Below, one piece after another: positions 8,120 through 17,220 of a DNA stretch of 64,000 bases. Under the pieces are notes generated by a model, which did not search any database, was not told where the DNA came from, and saw nothing but the letters and a program-made list of their open reading frames with translations. This DNA is from Mucilaginibacter sp. SG564 (GTDB lineage: Bacteria > Bacteroidota > Bacteroidia > Sphingobacteriales > Sphingobacteriaceae): positions 162,753 through 226,752 of the forward strand of contig NZ_JABGNA010000009.1 of assembly GCF_013149275.1 (NCBI RefSeq), read 5' to 3'. Made by a program: the position numbers and the translations under genes. How positions within the stretch are numbered: the stretch's first letter is position 1; each line of letters begins with the position of its first letter.

Positions 8120-9583
8120 TTGAAAAATAAAGATCAAAATATAGCTGCAAAGCAACACATAGATGATCTGATTATTCAGGCTCCGGTAGCTATCGGTTTT
8201 CTAAAAGGCCCCGATCTCATCATTGAATCGGCTAACACCAATATACTGGAGTTATGGGAAAAACAAACTGATATTATTGGCTGGCCGCTTGCACTTATCT
8301 TAAAACCGGATGATGTAAAACTGGTTTGGGATGCGTATAAAAGCGGCCATATCCATTATGGTTATGAAACACCTATCTGGCTTAACCGGAACGGTCATAT
8401 TAATTTATTTTATTTCGATTTTGTTTACCAGCCGGTTAAGGATAACGATAATAATATAATTGGTGTTATGGTGGTTGCCACAGAAGTAACCAAGCAGGTG
8501 ATAGCCAGGCAGCTTTTGGAGGATGCGGAAGAACGCCTTCGCCTGGCCATCGAAGCTACGGGTATTGGCAATTGGGACCTTGATCTGGTAAATAACGATG
8601 TTATCGCGTCGCCAACACTTTCCGTGATATTTGGTCTTGACCCTGATGAGTCTGTAACACACATGGAGCTGCGGGGAATGATACACCCCGATGATAAGTC
8701 GCTGGTAAATGACGCCTATAAGAAAGCTATAAAAGCAGGAGTTTATTCGTATGAGGCCCGTATAGTATGGACTGATGGATCGATACATTGGATACGGACA
8801 ACCGGGAAGATTTTGTATGATGCCCTCCATAAACCTGTACGTATGCTGGGCACAACTCACGATATTACCAAACGTAAGCAAGAAGAGATCATGAAAAATG
8901 ATTTTATTGCTATGGCCAGTCATGAATTAAAAACACCGCTCACCTCGCTCAAAGCTTATACACAATTACTGGTATCCAAAGCCCAAAAAGCAGGTGATGA
9001 CTTTTTTATAAGCGCGCTTGAAAAATCAGAAAATCAGATCAACAAAATGAGCAGGCTCATCCATGGTTTCCTGGATATGTCAAAAATTGAATCGGGTAAG
9101 CTAAAACTTAATATCCAATCCTTTGATATGAATGAATTGGTTGTCGAAATAATGGCCGATAAAGTGCTAATAGCACCCGATCATGTTTTATCTTTTAAAA
9201 GCAAACAATCCATTCAGATCACTGCCGACAGAGAAAAGATAGCCCAGGTAATAAGCAACTTTATAAGCAATGCTGTAAAATATTCGCCAAAAGGTAGCGC
9301 AATAACTATCGTTGTTAAAAAGCATAATGAAGATTTGAAAGTAAGCGTAAAAGATGCAGGCATTGGCTTAAAAAAGAGTGATCAGCAAACTGTTTTTCAA
9401 CGTTTTTACCGGGTAGAAGATGAGAGCACCCGGGGGCTGTCAGGCTTTGGTATAGGTTTATATTTATCGGCCGAGATCATCAGGCTGCATCATGGTAAAA
9501 TAGCCGTTGAAAGTGAGGAGGGAAAAGGCTCCGAATTTTATTTCCTGTTGCCTTTAGAAACCGGTGAGGGTCAGCCCGCTTAA
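8120..9583 (+). CDS. PAS-domain sensor histidine kinase
   Basis: The 487-residue protein has two PAS domains (about 12-130 and 135-260; the second ends in the PAC-type GTTHDITKRKQEE), then HisKA with the phosphoacceptor H268 in ASHELKTPL, and a HATPase_c domain with an N-box (NFISNAVKYS), DAGIGLKKSD and GFGIGLYLS. It has no transmembrane segment, so it is cytosolic. The start is a TTG: the frame has no ATG before the first PAS domain and is closed by TAG at 8081. The two single receivers encoded divergently nearby are likely partners. Confidence 0.92.
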   Translation: MKNKDQNIAAKQHIDDLIIQAPVAIGFLKGPDLIIESANTNILELWEKQTDIIGWPLALILKPDDVKLVWDAYKSGHIHYGYETPIWLNRNGHINLFYFDFVYQPVKDNDNNIIGVMVVATEVTKQVIARQLLEDAEERLRLAIEATGIGNWDLDLVNNDVIASPTLSVIFGLDPDESVTHMELRGMIHPDDKSLVNDAYKKAIKAGVYSYEARIVWTDGSIHWIRTTGKILYDALHKPVRMLGTTHDITKRKQEEIMKNDFIAMASHELKTPLTSLKAYTQLLVSKAQKAGDDFFISALEKSENQINKMSRLIHGFLDMSKIESGKLKLNIQSFDMNELVVEIMADKVLIAPDHVLSFKSKQSIQITADREKIAQVISNFISNAVKYSPKGSAITIVVKKHNEDLKVSVKDAGIGLKKSDQQTVFQRFYRVEDESTRGLSGFGIGLYLSAEIIRLHHGKIAVESEEGKGSEFYFLLPLETGEGQPA

Positions 9584-9685
9584 TTGTAACGGTTTTGTCT
9601 ATAAGAATCCGAAACTCAAATATTGTTATTACTTTAGGCAGATAACATGCTGCGTGGCTTCTACCCGTACATAACCGTTTAAATC

Positions 9686-11002
9686 ATGGCATTACTAACT
9701 ATTCTGATCTGTATTATCCTGCTTGTTTTATTGGTGAGCTGGGCAAAAGTTAATCCGTTCATCGCTTTTCTTTTGGTATCTATTTTAGCCGGCTTAATGC
9801 TGGGTATCCCCATCAATAAAGTTACGGCGTCTGTACAAAAGGGTATGGGCGATATTATGGGCCAGCTGCTAATTATCATTTGCCTGGGCGCTATGTTAGG
9901 CAAATTGGTAGCCGTAAGTGGTGCCGCCCAAAAAATTGCCGAAGTGTTGGTGAACGCTGTTGGCCAAAAATATATACAGTGGGCCTTGGTAACTGCAGGC
10001 TTCATCATCGGTATTCCGTTGTTTTACGGTATTGGCTTTGTGCTGATGGTGCCGCTTATATTTTCGGTGGTTTACAAATACAAACTACCGGCGGTATATA
10101 TAGGTTTGCCTATGCTGGCCTCGTTATCGGTAACGCATGGTTTTTTACCACCGCACCCCTCACCATCGGCACTTGTAGTATTGTTTCATGCCAACATGGC
10201 TACCACTTTTATTTATGGTTTGATGATAGCTGTGCCTGCCATTATACTGGCCGGACCTGTATTTGCCCGCTTCCTTAAAAAAATACCCTCAGAGCCGCTG
10301 GCTACCTTCCGGGCCGAAGAACTGCCTGAAGAAAAATTACCCGGGGCATTCAATAGTTTTTTTACCGCCTTGCTGCCTGTGATGTTATTGATGCTAACCG
10401 CGTTTTTCCCGTACCTGGGTATCAAGGATCCGGGCCTATTAAAACTGGTAGCTTTCCTGGGCGATCCATCCATTGTAATGCTCATTGCCCTTATTGTGGC
10501 TACTTTTACACTGGGCGTAAAACAGGGTAGGAGCATGAGCCAGCTGGCCACTAATTTTACTGATGCTATAAAAGATATTGCTTTGATCTTATTGATCATT
10601 GCCGGCTCTGGAGCGTTTAAAGAGGTGTTGACGGCAAGTGGTGTAAGTGATCAGATAGCCGCTCAGTTGCAGCAGTTTAATTTGCCGCCATTGGTACTGG
10701 GCTGGGTTATCGCGGCTATTATACGCATCAGTTTAGGCTCGGCTACGGTGGCTGGGTTAACGGCAGCTGGTATTGTAGCTTCATTAGTAGTACAAAATCA
10801 CGTGAACCCCAATTTAATGGTACTATCCATTGGGGCGGGCAGCCTGGCTTTCTCCCATGTTAACGACTCCGGTTTCTGGCTGTATAAAGAGTACTTTAAC
10901 CTCAGTATAAAAGATACCATCAAATCATGGTCAATGATGGAATCATTGGTTTCTGTTATAGGCTTAATAGGTGTTTTGATCATTAACCAGTTTGTAAAAT
11001 AG
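9686..11002 (+). CDS. GntP-family gluconate/organic acid:H+ symporter
   Basis: The 438-residue, very hydrophobic protein has about 12-14 membrane segments and matches GntP/GntT permeases from its N-terminal half (KVNPFIAFLLVSILAGLMLG, then MGDIMGQLLIIICLGAMLGK) to the conserved VTHGFLPPHPSP motif (about 151-163). Members import gluconate or related sugar acids with protons across the inner membrane. A secreted alpha/beta hydrolase gene starts 9 bases after its stop, suggesting one transcript. No sugar-acid kinase is nearby, so the substrate is uncertain. Confidence 0.92.
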   Translation: MALLTILICIILLVLLVSWAKVNPFIAFLLVSILAGLMLGIPINKVTASVQKGMGDIMGQLLIIICLGAMLGKLVAVSGAAQKIAEVLVNAVGQKYIQWALVTAGFIIGIPLFYGIGFVLMVPLIFSVVYKYKLPAVYIGLPMLASLSVTHGFLPPHPSPSALVVLFHANMATTFIYGLMIAVPAIILAGPVFARFLKKIPSEPLATFRAEELPEEKLPGAFNSFFTALLPVMLLMLTAFFPYLGIKDPGLLKLVAFLGDPSIVMLIALIVATFTLGVKQGRSMSQLATNFTDAIKDIALILLIIAGSGAFKEVLTASGVSDQIAAQLQQFNLPPLVLGWVIAAIIRISLGSATVAGLTAAGIVASLVVQNHVNPNLMVLSIGAGSLAFSHVNDSGFWLYKEYFNLSIKDTIKSWSMMESLVSVIGLIGVLIINQFVK

Positions 11003-11011
11003 CCCTCCACC

Positions 11012-11806
11012 ATGAAAAAAAGCGTCATCATCCTGTTACTACTTATATTTGGATATAACAGCCAGGCACAATCTCCAGGTAGTTATTATACTGCGGTTGA
11101 TGGTACAAAAATATACTACGAGGTAAAAGGCGGTGGCTTTCCGGTGATACTCGTTCACGGATTTTCTGGTACGGGCGAGGGCTGGAAAAAAGGCCCGCTT
11201 TATGCCGACCTGCTAAACGCCGGTTACAAGGTAATCATTATAGATCAGCGGGGCAATGGCCGGTCAGACAAGCCACATAGCGATGCCGGTTATGCCAATG
11301 ATGCCGAAGCTAAGGATGTCATGGGGTTGGCCAGCCATCTTAAACTTAAAAAATATGATGTGGTGGGTTACTCGCGCGGTTCCATTATTGCCTCCCGGTT
11401 GTTGGTGCTGGATAAGAGGGTGCAAAAACTGGTAATGGGCGGCATGGGCGATGCCTATACCAACCCCGAATGGCCCAGGCGCGTACATGCCTACAAGGCG
11501 CTTATGGGCGATACTACTTTTCACGATGTAGATGGCATGATCAATTATATCCACAGCAACCCTGCTTTTGATGTAACCGCGTTGGCCCTGCAGCAGAAAT
11601 ATCAGCCATCAACAAGTCCGCAGGAGTTGGCCAAAGTAAAAATACCTGTGCTAATCATTTGCGGTACGGAGGATCATGATAACGGATCAGAAACCGCACT
11701 CAACAAACTTATCCCTGGTTCAAAGCTCAATTATGTGCCCGGCGATCATAACAGTGCATCGAGAACTATACAGTTTTCGGCAGATGTACTTGCCTTCCTG
11801 AAGTAA
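11012..11806 (+). CDS. Secreted alpha/beta hydrolase
   Basis: The 264-residue protein has a signal peptide (cleavage after SQA, about residue 19) and the alpha/beta hydrolase fold: oxyanion HGFSG (49-53), nucleophile S121 in GYSRG, probable acid D221 in CGTEDHD and H246 in PGDHNS. It resembles the lactonase/esterase-type branch. It lies 9 bases behind the GntP permease; a periplasmic lactonase feeding a sugar acid to that permease would make sense, but this is inference from position. Confidence 0.88.
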   Translation: MKKSVIILLLLIFGYNSQAQSPGSYYTAVDGTKIYYEVKGGGFPVILVHGFSGTGEGWKKGPLYADLLNAGYKVIIIDQRGNGRSDKPHSDAGYANDAEAKDVMGLASHLKLKKYDVVGYSRGSIIASRLLVLDKRVQKLVMGGMGDAYTNPEWPRRVHAYKALMGDTTFHDVDGMINYIHSNPAFDVTALALQQKYQPSTSPQELAKVKIPVLIICGTEDHDNGSETALNKLIPGSKLNYVPGDHNSASRTIQFSADVLAFLK

Positions 11807-11908
11807 ATGTCATCTTTAGGTGATATAATACAGCCTTTTAAATAAGCGGCTTGCTATTTGTATAGGTATGTTCAGAGATAATTTTTAACACTTATCAATA
11901 CATATTTT

Positions 11909-12223
11909 ATGAAAAAGCTAATGATATATGCCTGTCTGTTTGTAGCGTTTCTGCTAACGCTGACATTTAACGCCCAGGCGCAGACCAAGAAAAAAATGAG
12001 CAAGCAGGCTAAAGGAGCCATCATTGGTGGTGCCGGCGGTGCGGTTGCAGGCGGACTTATTGGACATAATGTTGGTGGGGCCCTAATTGGTGGTGCCATT
12101 GGAGCCGGCGGTGGTTATATTATAGGTAACGAACAACGCCGTGCCGATGAAAAGAAACGCAGGGCTGCCTGGCGCAGGGCGCATCCTAAACACCATCATT
12201 ACACCAAAACAACTACACACTAA
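11909..12223 (+). CDS. Exported glycine-zipper protein
   Basis: The 104-residue product has a signal peptide (to AQA, about residue 24), a glycine-zipper double hairpin of G-x-x-x-G repeats (GAIIGGAGGAVAGGLIG and GGALIGGAIGAGGGYIIG, about 36-72) and a basic, His-rich C-terminus. Such zippers insert into or associate with membranes in envelope proteins. The gene ends in a strong terminator. The specific role is unknown. Confidence 0.85.
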   Translation: MKKLMIYACLFVAFLLTLTFNAQAQTKKKMSKQAKGAIIGGAGGAVAGGLIGHNVGGALIGGAIGAGGGYIIGNEQRRADEKKRRAAWRRAHPKHHHYTKTTTH

Positions 12224-12242
12224 CTAAATGTTAATTATAGTT

Positions 12243-12279
12243 AAAAAGCCGGCGGTTTATTTTACCTGCCGGCTTTTTA
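12243..12279 (+). terminator. Intrinsic terminator of glycine-zipper gene
   Basis: AAAAAGCCGGC and GCCGGCTTTTT form an 11-bp stem (extended by GG/CC across one bulge) with an AT-rich loop and trailing T residues, 20 bases after the stop. Confidence 0.85.
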
Positions 12280-12454
12280 TTTTATCTTGATGACTGTGTT
12301 GCTTCCGGCTAATAGTATGCGTATTATTATTTATACAGTGAAATAAATTTTGCAGATGGATATATAGCCGAGATAAAAATTTAAATCATATATAGGGCGT
12401 TATTATATCAGGCATTTTACAAACAAGGGCAGTGAATATTTGGTTTAGTATATA

Positions 12455-13678
12455 ATGGTTAAAACGCTTTCGGCATTACTTTTTTGCTTTCTTTCTGCTG
12501 TTGTAATGGCCCAAAGCAAGGCAACCGCTGTTGATACGCTTCAGGTTAATAAAGATACCATTGCGCAAAAAGACCTTATTGATATAGCCCGATCTCTGTT
12601 TAAAATAAAGCCCCGTAAAATATCGGCCACCGAAAAAAAGAAGATTTATTTTTCTATCTTACCTATCTCTTCTTCAGATGGCCGAAGTGGGGGGAGGGCA
12701 CTTTTTACTTCAACATCATTGGCGGTATACTTGGGGGATCCTGCAACAACCAACCTGTCCAGTTTTATATTTACTCCTTATTTTAACTTTAAAGGAAGGT
12801 ATGGCCTGCCCATCCGCTCAAATATCTGGCTCAATAACAATCAGTGGAATATTGTTGGCGATACCCGTGTATTGGTATATCCGCAATACACCTGGGGTTT
12901 GGGTGGGAAACAACCCGAAGATCATCGCTTTTTGGTGAACTATAATTACGGGCGTTTTTATCAAACGGTATTGAAAAGAATAAAACCATACTTTTATGCT
13001 GGCCTGGGTTACGATCTGGATTATTATCAGGACATTGACAGCGATGGAGATGTGAGTCTGCATAGTTTTACCGGTTATAAATACGGCACTACTAAAGATC
13101 AAAATGTTTTTTCGTCAGGGGTGACTTTCAATTTGCTATACGATACCCGCAAAAACTCCATTAATCCTCTGCCGGGGGCCTATGCTAATATCATATACCG
13201 GGTAAATTCAAAAATGCTGGGGAGTAATACCAACTGGAGTTCGTTATATATCGATCTACGCAAATACGTATCATTAACCAATAGCGGTCCTAAAAACGTA
13301 CTGGCATTCTGGTCATATTTCTGGACATCACTTACACCTGGTACACCGTATTTGAATCTGCCCAGTTTGGGTTGGGAACCTTACCAGCGATCGGGCAGGG
13401 GATTTGTGCAAAACAGGTACAGAGGGCAACGACTGGCTTATTTTGAAACTGAATACCGGCGTGATATTACCCGCAACGGCCTTATTGGCTTTGTTTTATT
13501 TGCCAACGTAAACTCGGTTACCGAGCCCAATACACATGATTTTGTTTACTGGCGACCCGCTGGTGGTACAGGCCTGCGTTTTAAGTTCAACAAAAAATCG
13601 GGGACTAATATTGCCCTGGATTATGGTGTGAGCAAAAATTTCTCATCGATAAACCTTAACCTGGGAGAAACGTTTTAG
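12455..13678 (+). CDS. POTRA-less BamA/TamA-type outer membrane barrel (Omp85 family)
   Basis: The 407-residue protein has a signal peptide (MVKTLSALLFCFLSAVVMAQ) and then aromatic-rich alternating beta strands ending in a terminal Phe (LGETF), as in Omp85 barrels. KPYFYAGLGYDLDYY and the GYANI/GAYANIIYR-type strand after NSINPLPG match bacterial surface antigen (D15) domains. With only about 70 residues before the barrel there is no room for POTRA domains. Stand-alone barrels of this kind are common in Bacteroidota; their cargo is unknown. Confidence 0.8.
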   Translation: MVKTLSALLFCFLSAVVMAQSKATAVDTLQVNKDTIAQKDLIDIARSLFKIKPRKISATEKKKIYFSILPISSSDGRSGGRALFTSTSLAVYLGDPATTNLSSFIFTPYFNFKGRYGLPIRSNIWLNNNQWNIVGDTRVLVYPQYTWGLGGKQPEDHRFLVNYNYGRFYQTVLKRIKPYFYAGLGYDLDYYQDIDSDGDVSLHSFTGYKYGTTKDQNVFSSGVTFNLLYDTRKNSINPLPGAYANIIYRVNSKMLGSNTNWSSLYIDLRKYVSLTNSGPKNVLAFWSYFWTSLTPGTPYLNLPSLGWEPYQRSGRGFVQNRYRGQRLAYFETEYRRDITRNGLIGFVLFANVNSVTEPNTHDFVYWRPAGGTGLRFKFNKKSGTNIALDYGVSKNFSSINLNLGETF

Positions 13679-13920
13679 GGGATTAGAGCTTTGTTGTTTT
13701 ATTATAAAAAGTGCCTCGTAATGACGTGTTTGATTTTTGTATCTTATCTATTTTCCTAAAATGACAAAACAAGGATATAGGTTTTGAAATTTAAATTTTA
13801 TTTTCGTGGTATGTTTTTATCCGGCCATTCGTAGTAAAAGACCCTTCAGTACCTCGCCGGTAATATCCTGTATTTATTCTGTTAACCCTGGTCAAAAACC
13901 GACCATCTGCCAAAAATCAC

Positions 13921-15147
13921 ATGACAAAAAAACGTTACGTAACACTGATACTCATTTTGGGTTCATTAACCGCATTGGGCCCTTTCTCTATAGATATGTA
14001 CCTGCCTGGCTTTACAGCCATCGCTAAATATCTGCATACCAGTACCGATAAGGTAGCCTTGTCACTGTCGAGCTATTTTATAGGTATATCGGCCGGGCAA
14101 TTATTGTATGGCCCTTTGTTGGACAGGTATGGCCGTAAACGCCCCTTGTATTTCGGTTTATGTCTTTATATAGTGGCCTCTGTGGGTTGTTTCTTTTCCA
14201 CCTCGTTAGAAATGCTAATCGTGATGCGGTTTTTTCAGGCCATAGGCAGCTGTGCTGCTACCGTTGCGGCTATGGCTATGGTACGCGATCTTTTCCCGGT
14301 GGAGGATAACGCCAAAGTATTTTCGCTGTTGATATTGGTACTGGGTGCTTCACCTATGCTGGCGCCAACCATTGGTAGCTATATTACAGCTGCATTTGAA
14401 TGGCAGGTAATATTTTTGATATTGACGATTATTGCTGTACTGATACTATTAGCGGTTATATTTTTACTTCCCGAAAGCTATCAGCCCGATCCATCATATT
14501 CCTTAAAGCCACTGCCTATTATCCGTAACTTCTGGCATGTATTAAAAAATTCGCAGTTTTTAACTTATGCGCTTTGCGGGGCATTCGCTTTTGCAGGCCT
14601 GTTCGCTTACGTATCATCGTCGTCAATTGTATTTATTGAGGTGTTTAAAGTAAGTCAGAAAGGGTTTGGGTGGATATTCGCCGGACTTTCTGTAGGGTTT
14701 ATCGGCTCGAGCCAGGTAAACAGCATCCTGATGAAAAGATATAAAAGCGAACAATTGGTGAATGCCTCATTAATTTGGCTGGTATTTATCTCGACTGTAT
14801 TTTTAATAGGTGCGTTCAATAACTGGTTTAACATTGCTGGCACCATTGCCATGATATTTGGTGTATTGTGCGGTGTGGGTATCAGTTATCCTAATACAGC
14901 TGCCTTATCATTGGCACCTTTTACCAAAAACGCGGGTTCGGCTTCAGCATTAATGGGAGCCTTCCAAATGGCTATTGGCTCACTGGCATCGGTGGGTATC
15001 ACACTCATTACAAGTCATAGCGCATTACCCATGGCAGGGGTTATGGCGGCGGCAGGTGTGGTAGCATTGCTTACTTTACTGATAGGCAGCCGGTTTATCA
15101 AGCATAAAGTATCGGCATCGGTAGATGCGGGTGTGATAGCGCATTGA
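13921..15147 (+). CDS. Bcr/CflA-family multidrug efflux MFS transporter
   Basis: The 408-residue, 12-TM protein opens with the Bcr/CflA signature ALGPFSIDMYLPGF (18-31) and carries MFS motif A (GPLLDRYGRKRP, 64-75). RFFQAIGSCAATVAAMAMVRD (TM4-5 region) matches the drug:H+ antiporter family that exports bicyclomycin, chloramphenicol-like compounds or sulfonamides. It stands alone. Substrate not predictable. Confidence 0.93.
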   Translation: MTKKRYVTLILILGSLTALGPFSIDMYLPGFTAIAKYLHTSTDKVALSLSSYFIGISAGQLLYGPLLDRYGRKRPLYFGLCLYIVASVGCFFSTSLEMLIVMRFFQAIGSCAATVAAMAMVRDLFPVEDNAKVFSLLILVLGASPMLAPTIGSYITAAFEWQVIFLILTIIAVLILLAVIFLLPESYQPDPSYSLKPLPIIRNFWHVLKNSQFLTYALCGAFAFAGLFAYVSSSSIVFIEVFKVSQKGFGWIFAGLSVGFIGSSQVNSILMKRYKSEQLVNASLIWLVFISTVFLIGAFNNWFNIAGTIAMIFGVLCGVGISYPNTAALSLAPFTKNAGSASALMGAFQMAIGSLASVGITLITSHSALPMAGVMAAAGVVALLTLLIGSRFIKHKVSASVDAGVIAH

Positions 15148-15199
15148 GGACTGTGATAGACGACCCACTCCGTCTGTGTGTTGTCAATAGAGCAAAATG

Positions 15200-15361
15200 C
15201 TATATGCGCCTATTTCTACGATTTCTTCTAATGAAGTAAATTACACAAGTAACAAGAATAAGAAACGTAAGGATCTGCCACCAACTAAAAATAAGTCCGA
15301 AAGAAAACCCACCGGCTACAACGTCGTCGTTTAGTAACATGATAATAAATCTTGTGCTCAT
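15200..15361 (-). CDS. 53-residue single-pass membrane microprotein
   Basis: A short frame encodes MSTRFIIMLLNDDVVAG..., one transmembrane helix (about residues 18-43, FSFGLIFSWWQILTFLIL) and a strongly basic end (RRNRRNRRI), giving a clear inside-positive topology. A second ATG at codon 8 (15340) is possible. It lies downstream of clpP on the same strand, behind a terminator hairpin at 15388-15420. Its composition looks like coding sequence, not random, but I do not recognise the family. Confidence 0.5.
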   Translation of the reverse strand: MSTRFIIMLLNDDVVAGGFSFGLIFSWWQILTFLILVTCVIYFIRRNRRNRRI

Positions 15362-15387
15362 TGCTTGCGGATAATAAAACCAAGATA

Positions 15388-15420
15388 AATAAAAAAGCCT
15401 CGTTAAGAGGCTTTTTTATT
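15388..15420. terminator. Terminator hairpin downstream of clpP
   Basis: A perfect 14-bp inverted repeat (AATAAAAAAGCCTC, loop GTTAA) with A/T ends, able to work in both directions, 57 bases beyond the clpP stop. Confidence 0.85.
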
Positions 15421-15443
15421 GGCGATATGGAGCTTGGTTTTAA

Positions 15444-15479
15444 AACCCTCTCCAAAGGAGAGGGTAGGGTGAGGTGTTA
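15444..15479 (-). repeat. Stop-codon-linked hairpin repeat, copy 1
   Basis: Read on the minus strand, this 36-base element begins with the TAA stop codon of clpP, continues CACCTCACCCT and ends in a hairpin (CCCTCTCC-TTT-GGAGAGGG). A second copy at 22183-22218 differs at two bases and likewise begins with the stop codon of a gene. Confidence 0.9.
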
Positions 15480-16160
15480 CCCCAACACCTCATCAATTAT
15501 CCCAAACTCTTTTGACTCACTGGCTGTCATCCAGTAATCCCGGTCGGATACATCATGAACCTTTTGGTATGGCTGGCCGCTATGCTGGGCGATGATCTCA
15601 TATAGTTCCTGTTTCATTTTGCGGATCTGGGTAGAGGCTATTTCAATGTCTGATGCCATACCCTGCGCCCCGCCCGATGGCTGGTGCAGCATAATGCGGG
15701 AATGCTTGAGCGCTGCACGTTTACCCGCTGCACCTGCACATAGCAGTACTGATCCCATGGAGAGGGCCATGCCGGTACAAATGGTAGCCACATCGGGTCC
15801 TATAAAATGCATGGTATCATAAATACCCAAGCCGGCATAAACCGAACCGCCCGGCGAATTGATATACATCTGTATATCTTTTTTGGCATCTGTCGACTGC
15901 AGAAAAAGCAGTTGCGCCTGAATGATGTTGGCTACATGATCGTCAACGGCTTCGCCAAGAAAAATGATCCGGTCCATCATCAGACGCGAAAATACGTCCA
16001 TCTGGGCTACGCGCATTTCGCGTTCTTCGGTAATGTAGGGCGTCATGGCTACGGGTAACGTACTTTTTTCGACCTGTGAAATAAAGCTATCTACCCGGGT
16101 ACCGGCAATAGCATGGTGCATGACCGCATATTTGCGGAATTCCTGTTTATCGATATTCAT
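15477..16160 (-). CDS. clpP: ClpP-type protease subunit, probably a second paralogue
   Basis: The 227-residue serine protease subunit has the full ClpP triad at canonical spacing: S134 (GMALSMGS), H159 (IMLHQPSGG) and D208 (SDRDYWM), plus INSPGGSVYAG. ClpP tetradecamers degrade proteins delivered by Clp ATPases. The housekeeping Bacteroidota clpP normally sits with tig and clpX; here neither is present. Instead it follows a sigma factor and a small anti-sigma-like gene (93-base gap). GMALSMGSVLL in place of the usual GMAASMGAVLL also points to a diverged second copy. Its stop codon lies in a repeat. Confidence 0.95.
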   Translation of the reverse strand: MNIDKQEFRKYAVMHHAIAGTRVDSFISQVEKSTLPVAMTPYITEEREMRVAQMDVFSRLMMDRIIFLGEAVDDHVANIIQAQLLFLQSTDAKKDIQMYINSPGGSVYAGLGIYDTMHFIGPDVATICTGMALSMGSVLLCAGAAGKRAALKHSRIMLHQPSGGAQGMASDIEIASTQIRKMKQELYEIIAQHSGQPYQKVHDVSDRDYWMTASESKEFGIIDEVLG

Positions 16161-16253
16161 AAAATTGTGGTTTTTAAAGGGGAGAGTGCGAGCGAAGAAC
16201 CGAGAGCCAGAAATTGTTTTACCGTCTTGATTCTTGATTCTTACTTCTTGATT

Positions 16254-16523
16254 CTATCTTAAAAAGATGCGTGCTATTTTTTGCCTGAAACTCAGATGTT
16301 CGGGCTGGTTAAATAATTGTTGATGAACGGCCTCGATCTCGGCTTTTACCTGTTTGCGGCCATATTGCTGTACCAGGGTATATACCTGTTGTTGCTGCGA
16401 AACACGGGTCTGCAGATCCCGATCAAGCAGCATTTTGGCTTCGAACAGCAGAGAGCTGGTAGGGTTCGACCTTTTGAAAAGGTAGGCTTCGGTTTGTGCT
16501 ATGTTATTCAAGGAAGTCCTCAT
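16254..16523 (-). CDS. Small anti-sigma-like protein overlapping the sigma gene
   Basis: The 89-residue protein overlaps the end of the sigma-factor gene by 20 bases, implying translational coupling. Residues 7-75 (AQTEAYLFKRSNPTSSLLFE, then a helix with QQQQVYTLVQQYGRK) resemble the cytosolic N-terminal part of Bacteroidota anti-sigma factors, but there is no membrane segment or sensor domain. It may be a soluble anti-sigma or a partner of the sigma factor; this is inferred from position and weak resemblance. Confidence 0.75.
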   Translation of the reverse strand: MRTSLNNIAQTEAYLFKRSNPTSSLLFEAKMLLDRDLQTRVSQQQQVYTLVQQYGRKQVKAEIEAVHQQLFNQPEHLSFRQKIARIFLR

Positions 16524-17046
16524 AGGTTAATGCTTTTTGTTTAACGGATTCCCTTACTTTTTCAATGCACTTATATTTTTGCACGGTTGCCGAACGCACC
16601 CCGGAAAAGCCAAATAGTTGTGCCAGTTTGGTCATGGGTAACTGATCATAATAAAAGGAGCGTAGCAGCTCCATACAGCGTTTGCCAGCTGTTTCCAGGA
16701 AGTTCAATAGTTTATCGTCGGCGAGGGGTACGATGGTTTCCACAGCTAAGTCAGTAGCGCTGTCGTCCAATTGTGTGGTTTGCTGGCCTTCTTTGTAGCG
16801 TTTAATCCACAGGTAGCGGGCAGTACCATAAATATAGGCACCTTCGCTGCTTTTAATATCGGCATTGGCCGATCTGCTTTTTTCATAATAGCTCAGCAAA
16901 GCATCCTGGAAAACATCTTTGGCCTCGTCAAATGATCCGCCGCATTTGCTCACATACCGGGCTACCGCCGGGAAAACTTTTTGATATAATGTGATGAAAA
17001 GCTGCTGCCGTTCTGCAACCTGCTCTTCTAAATTAACTGCATCCAT
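16504..17046 (-). CDS. ECF-like RNA polymerase sigma factor
   Basis: The 180-residue protein has a sigma region 2 (about 22-95: KCGGSFDEAKDVFQDALLSY, followed by YIYGTARYLWIKRYK) and a sigma region 4 helix-turn-helix (about 125-172: LLRSFYYDQLPMTKLAQLFG), with no region 1 or 3. It heads an apparent operon with an 89-residue anti-sigma-like gene (20-base overlap) and clpP. Its regulon is unknown; autoregulation is typical of the class. Confidence 0.9.
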   Translation of the reverse strand: MDAVNLEEQVAERQQLFITLYQKVFPAVARYVSKCGGSFDEAKDVFQDALLSYYEKSRSANADIKSSEGAYIYGTARYLWIKRYKEGQQTTQLDDSATDLAVETIVPLADDKLLNFLETAGKRCMELLRSFYYDQLPMTKLAQLFGFSGVRSATVQKYKCIEKVRESVKQKALTYEDFLE

Positions 17047-17129
17047 TGTACACTGTTTATTACCATGTGTAACTTATAACAGATATATCACCTTTTTTGG
17101 CTGAAATTTTTTTGGAGTTTATCTATCTT

Positions 17130-17210
17130 GTCATCCTGAGCATAGCGAAGGATCTTCTTCAACATGCTTTGCTTGTCGTATAATAGATGCTTCACTGCGT
17201 TCAGCATGAC
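17130..17210. repeat. GTCATCCTGAGC palindromic repeat, copy 1
   Basis: The element starts GTCATCCTGAGCATAGCGAA and ends CTGCGTTCAGCATGAC, forming an imperfect long hairpin. It is nearly the same as 36483-36560, and related to 36400-36469 and 45244-45314. Confidence 0.85.
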
Positions 17211-17220
17211 AAAGCAAAAT

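Noticed and set aside
8405..8923. Open frame of 172 codons antisense to the PAS kinase gene
   Set aside because: It covers the conserved PAS region on the other strand and has no start signal or family resemblance.
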